Of a DNA stretch of 7,926 nucleotides, positions 6,128 through 7,926 are shown piece by piece. The stretch comes from Spirochaetia bacterium (GTDB taxonomy: Bacteria > Spirochaetota > Spirochaetia > Treponematales > Breznakiellaceae). The stretch is from the NCBI GenBank assembly GCA_026002305.1, contig BOBI01000095.1:1-7926 (forward strand), written 5' to 3'. Positions within the stretch are counted from its first letter, which is position 1. Each line of letters begins with the position of its first letter. Under the pieces are notes generated by a model. It made no database searches. It saw nothing but the letters and a program-made list of their open reading frames with translations, and was not told the origin of the DNA. Made by a program: the position numbers and the translations under genes.

Positions 6128-7000
6128 TTACCGCTGCATCCTAGACCATGCAACGGTGCTGGTGCTTCCCGGTAGTAATCTGATGTTGTCGTAGGTTTCG
6201 TATTCGGCGGTTGTTTCGGAGCGTGTGCCGCGAAGGGTGCTGCCGTTTTCAAATAAATTTAAATCCCAGCGTAATGGCTCGGCTTGCTCGGCGAGTTTTT
6301 TTGCGACAGGCGGAGGCTGCGGAGAATAAAAGCGTTCATCGTTAGGGGATTTTTGGATTAAAGACAAGATATTATTTTCTATTGCATACGTCAGTTGCAT
6401 ATTTTTGCCGGATTTCAAAAAGGCAAAAGCCTTGCCGCCCGGCAAAATTCGGACAAGCTCTACATTTGTATCGCCGCGCCACAGTCCCAAAATATTTTCA
6501 CTGGTCAAAACAAGCGGGGTATCGTTATCATGAATGGTGGGAACTTCGCGCTGCAAAACGGCGTTATCTACAACAGAGCGCAGGCTTAAAGCCATTTCTC
6601 CGGTTGACTTATACGACGAAACATGGTTAAACACCGGCTGCTGCAAGGAATTGCGTACAACCAGCTCCAGGGTGTAAAGTCCGTCTTTTTGCTCCAAGGT
6701 GCTTGATACAAAATAATCGGGCGCCTGTTCCGGCATAGCTATGGATACCACGTCAGGAATATCGTCCGCCGCCACAGGAGCGAGTTTTTCGTATTTTATA
6801 CCGCTATGTAAAGTTAAAACTTCTTTATGGTCATCAAAATAGGATTTTAAAAGATTTTCAATAAGCCTGCTTTCTTCAGTACTCGCGCCGTGTACGGCAA
6901 GCGGCTCGAACTGAAGAATTTTTCTATCCATCTGCGGATAAAGCGGCAATACAAACAGCAGTAAAGCGCTAATCGTTGATAACTTTAGCTTCACACCCAT
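6128..7000 (-). CDS. Exported protein of unknown function
   Basis: From ATG at 7000 the protein has 290 residues and starts with a signal-peptide-like segment, MGVKLKLSTISALLLFVLPL. There is no lipobox cysteine, and the cleavage site (near LYPQ) is not of the A-x-A type. The first half of the mature protein (FEPLAVHGAS..EESRLIENLLKSY, IPDVVSIAM) looks mixed alpha/beta. The second half begins at ENILGLWRGD, contains SGKNMQLTY and ends near the C-terminus, and has the alternating pattern of a small beta-barrel or beta-sandwich. A periplasmic or outer-surface location is likely. In-frame ATGs at 7066 and 7027 exist, but a good extended -10 lies at 7007-7015, so those starts would be upstream of the transcript. 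I recognise no named family; the style recalls treponemal exported proteins. Confidence 0.8.
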   Translation of the reverse strand: MGVKLKLSTISALLLFVLPLYPQMDRKILQFEPLAVHGASTEESRLIENLLKSYFDDHKEVLTLHSGIKYEKLAPVAADDIPDVVSIAMPEQAPDYFVSSTLEQKDGLYTLELVVRNSLQQPVFNHVSSYKSTGEMALSLRSVVDNAVLQREVPTIHDNDTPLVLTSENILGLWRGDTNVELVRILPGGKAFAFLKSGKNMQLTYAIENNILSLIQKSPNDERFYSPQPPPVAKKLAEQAEPLRWDLNLFENGSTLRGTRSETTAEYETYDNIRLLPGSTSTVAWSRMQR

Positions 7001-7006
7001 ATCCGT

Positions 7007-7036
7007 ATTATACCACGCTTTTTTCATTTTTGAAAA
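7007..7036 (-). promoter_or_regulatory. Sigma-70-type promoter for the exported protein gene
   Basis: Read on the minus strand, TGG-TATAAT is a perfect -10 with extended TG (7007-7015). TTTTCA (7031-7036), 18 nt upstream, matches the -35 consensus at four of six positions. The start of transcription would fall near 7000, at the chosen ATG, implying a very short leader or leaderless mRNA. An inverted repeat at 7016-7041 overlaps the spacer and -35. Confidence 0.5.
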
Positions 7037-7041
7037 TAGCG
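7016..7041. repeat. Inverted repeat over the minus-strand promoter
   Basis: CGCT (7016-7019) and TTTTCA (7021-7026) are complementary to TGAAAA (7031-7036) and AGCG (7038-7041), with one T-T mismatch and a TTTT loop. It covers the -35 and part of the spacer of the promoter at 7007-7036, so it could be a repressor or activator site. A GC-rich repeat, CCGGC-TCGT-GCCGG, follows at 7050-7063. Confidence 0.45.
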
Positions 7042-7160
7042 GCGGCGAACCGGCTCGTGCCGGCAACGCACACCCCGCAGGAAACGCAATTACCCCAATT
7101 TACTAAATAACTCATGCCACCCCCCTCTGGTTACATAAAGCTTCGGCAATACCACGCCCT

Positions 7161-7191
7161 TATAATTATTCACAATTTATGGCATAATTGT
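7161..7191 (+). promoter_or_regulatory. hisG promoter region with operator-like palindrome
   Basis: Two -10 candidates are visible: a perfect TATAAT (7161-7166) and an extended TGG-CATAAT (7180-7188). Neither has a good -35 at normal spacing. ACAATT (7172-7177) and AATTGT (7186-7191) are perfect complements, and with one extra T on the left the whole of 7172-7191 reads as a near-perfect palindrome centred on ATG-G-CAT. It overlaps the second -10, as an operator would. Translation then uses GAGG (7211-7214), 6 nt before the ATG. Confidence 0.4.
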
Positions 7192-7220
7192 CCATCAACT
7201 CAAAAGTAATGAGGTTTTTT

Positions 7221-7926
7221 ATGTCGCTAAGGATTTTGATACCCAAAGGACGCATTTTTGAGAATATTTCGCGGCTTTTTTATGAGGCCGGTTTTTCAAT
7301 AAATCTTAACGATAGGACGTACAGGCCGTACATGGGTGTCGATTGGCTGGACGCGAAGATAATGAAACCGCAAAATGTCGGCGAGCTTTTAGAAATTGGA
7401 AGCCACGATGCGGGGTTTACCGGCATCGACTGGATAAAAGAAAGTAATTCCGATGTGGTTGATATTCTTGATCTTGGATTTGATAAGGTTAAGATTGTAG
7501 CGGCCATTCCAAAGGGAAATAAAAACCTTATTACCTCAAAAAAAATTGTGGTTGCAACGGAATATGTCAACTTATCAAAAAATTGGCTTGAAAAAAATAA
7601 ATACAACTATAAAATTGTCCGTACCTACGGAGCGACAGAAGTTTTTCCGCCCGATGATGCGGACATGATCATTGACAACACCGCATCCGGTAAAACTCTG
7701 CATGACAACGGGCTGGAAATTATCGATACAATTCTTGAATCTTCAACGCGGTTTGTGGCTTCGAAAGAAGCGATGGCAGACCCTGAAAAAAAAGAGCTTA
7801 TAGAAAAATTAGCAATGATATTTAAAGCGGTTCTGGATGGCCGTGAAAAAGTTATGCTGGAAATGAATGTGGACGAACACAATTTTAAAAATCTTGTTGC
7901 CCTTCTTCCGGCGATGCGCAGCCCGA
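7221..7926 (+). CDS. ATP phosphoribosyltransferase, long form, 3' end outside the window
   Basis: HisG condenses ATP with phosphoribosyl pyrophosphate to give phosphoribosyl-ATP, the committed and feedback-controlled step of histidine synthesis, in the cytoplasm. The visible 235 codons start MSLRILIPKGR, followed by DAGFTGIDW (residues 63-71) and VKIVAAIPKG. The family signature for PRPP binding is ADMIIDNTASGKTL at 147-160. From about residue 205, GREKVMLEMNV...LVALLPAMRSP is the beginning of the C-terminal ACT-like regulatory domain. This is therefore the long, HisZ-independent type, expected to be inhibited by histidine. The ATG at 7221 is backed by GAGG 6 nt upstream. The gene is divergent from the exported protein gene. 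No other his gene is visible inside the window. Confidence 0.93.
   Translation, partial: MSLRILIPKGRIFENISRLFYEAGFSINLNDRTYRPYMGVDWLDAKIMKPQNVGELLEIGSHDAGFTGIDWIKESNSDVVDILDLGFDKVKIVAAIPKGNKNLITSKKIVVATEYVNLSKNWLEKNKYNYKIVRTYGATEVFPPDDADMIIDNTASGKTLHDNGLEIIDTILESSTRFVASKEAMADPEKKELIEKLAMIFKAVLDGREKVMLEMNVDEHNFKNLVALLPAMRSP

Noticed and set aside
7027..7066. Upstream in-frame starts of the exported protein (7066 and 7027)
   Set aside because: They lie upstream of the best promoter, have no ribosome-binding site, and would place a long non-typical stretch before the signal peptide core.

Overview
The window looks like chromosomal DNA of a host-associated anaerobic bacterium, most likely a spirochaete of the Treponema type. 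That placement is tentative. It rests on the style of the exported orphan protein at 6128-7000 and on the mix of families (a YkpA/YbiT-type ABC-F protein, an AEC permease, a DUF3990/DUF3791 cassette and long-form HisG); no ribosomal marker is present. Base composition is uneven: in lines counted by eye the glycosyltransferase gene reached about 63% G+C, while two lines of the DUF3990 gene were about 35%.

Region 1 (1-1247) has no convincing gene and is full of repeats. A 127-bp sequence occurs twice, exactly 1014 bp apart, with two differences. A 52-bp block occurs twice, 160 bp apart, with three differences. Two related hairpin elements lie at 503-526 and 575-631. There is also a 31-nt CT dinucleotide tract, a heptamer tandem repeat and several perfect palindromes. 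Each 127-bp copy can fold into a long stem-loop followed at once by five T, like a terminator or the end of a small RNA.

Region 2 (1254-5067, + strand) holds three genes: a family GT4 glycosyltransferase, a YkpA/YbiT-like ABC-F ATPase with altered ATP-site motifs, and an AEC-family permease. The last two are 18 nt apart and probably cotranscribed.

Region 3 (5094-6091, + strand) is an AT-rich, three-gene, translationally coupled cassette: a DUF3990 protein (ADP-ribosyltransferase-like fold) followed by two small acidic proteins, the last DUF3791-like. Both junctions overlap by 8 nt with the layout ATG-NN-TAA. Two small palindromes lie just upstream. It looks like a mobile toxin-antitoxin or defence-type module.

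Region 4 (6128-7926) holds an exported two-part protein of unknown function on the minus strand, convergent with the cassette. A divergent intergenic region separates it from hisG, the first enzyme of histidine synthesis, which runs off the right end. Each side of that intergenic region has a plausible promoter overlapped by an inverted repeat.
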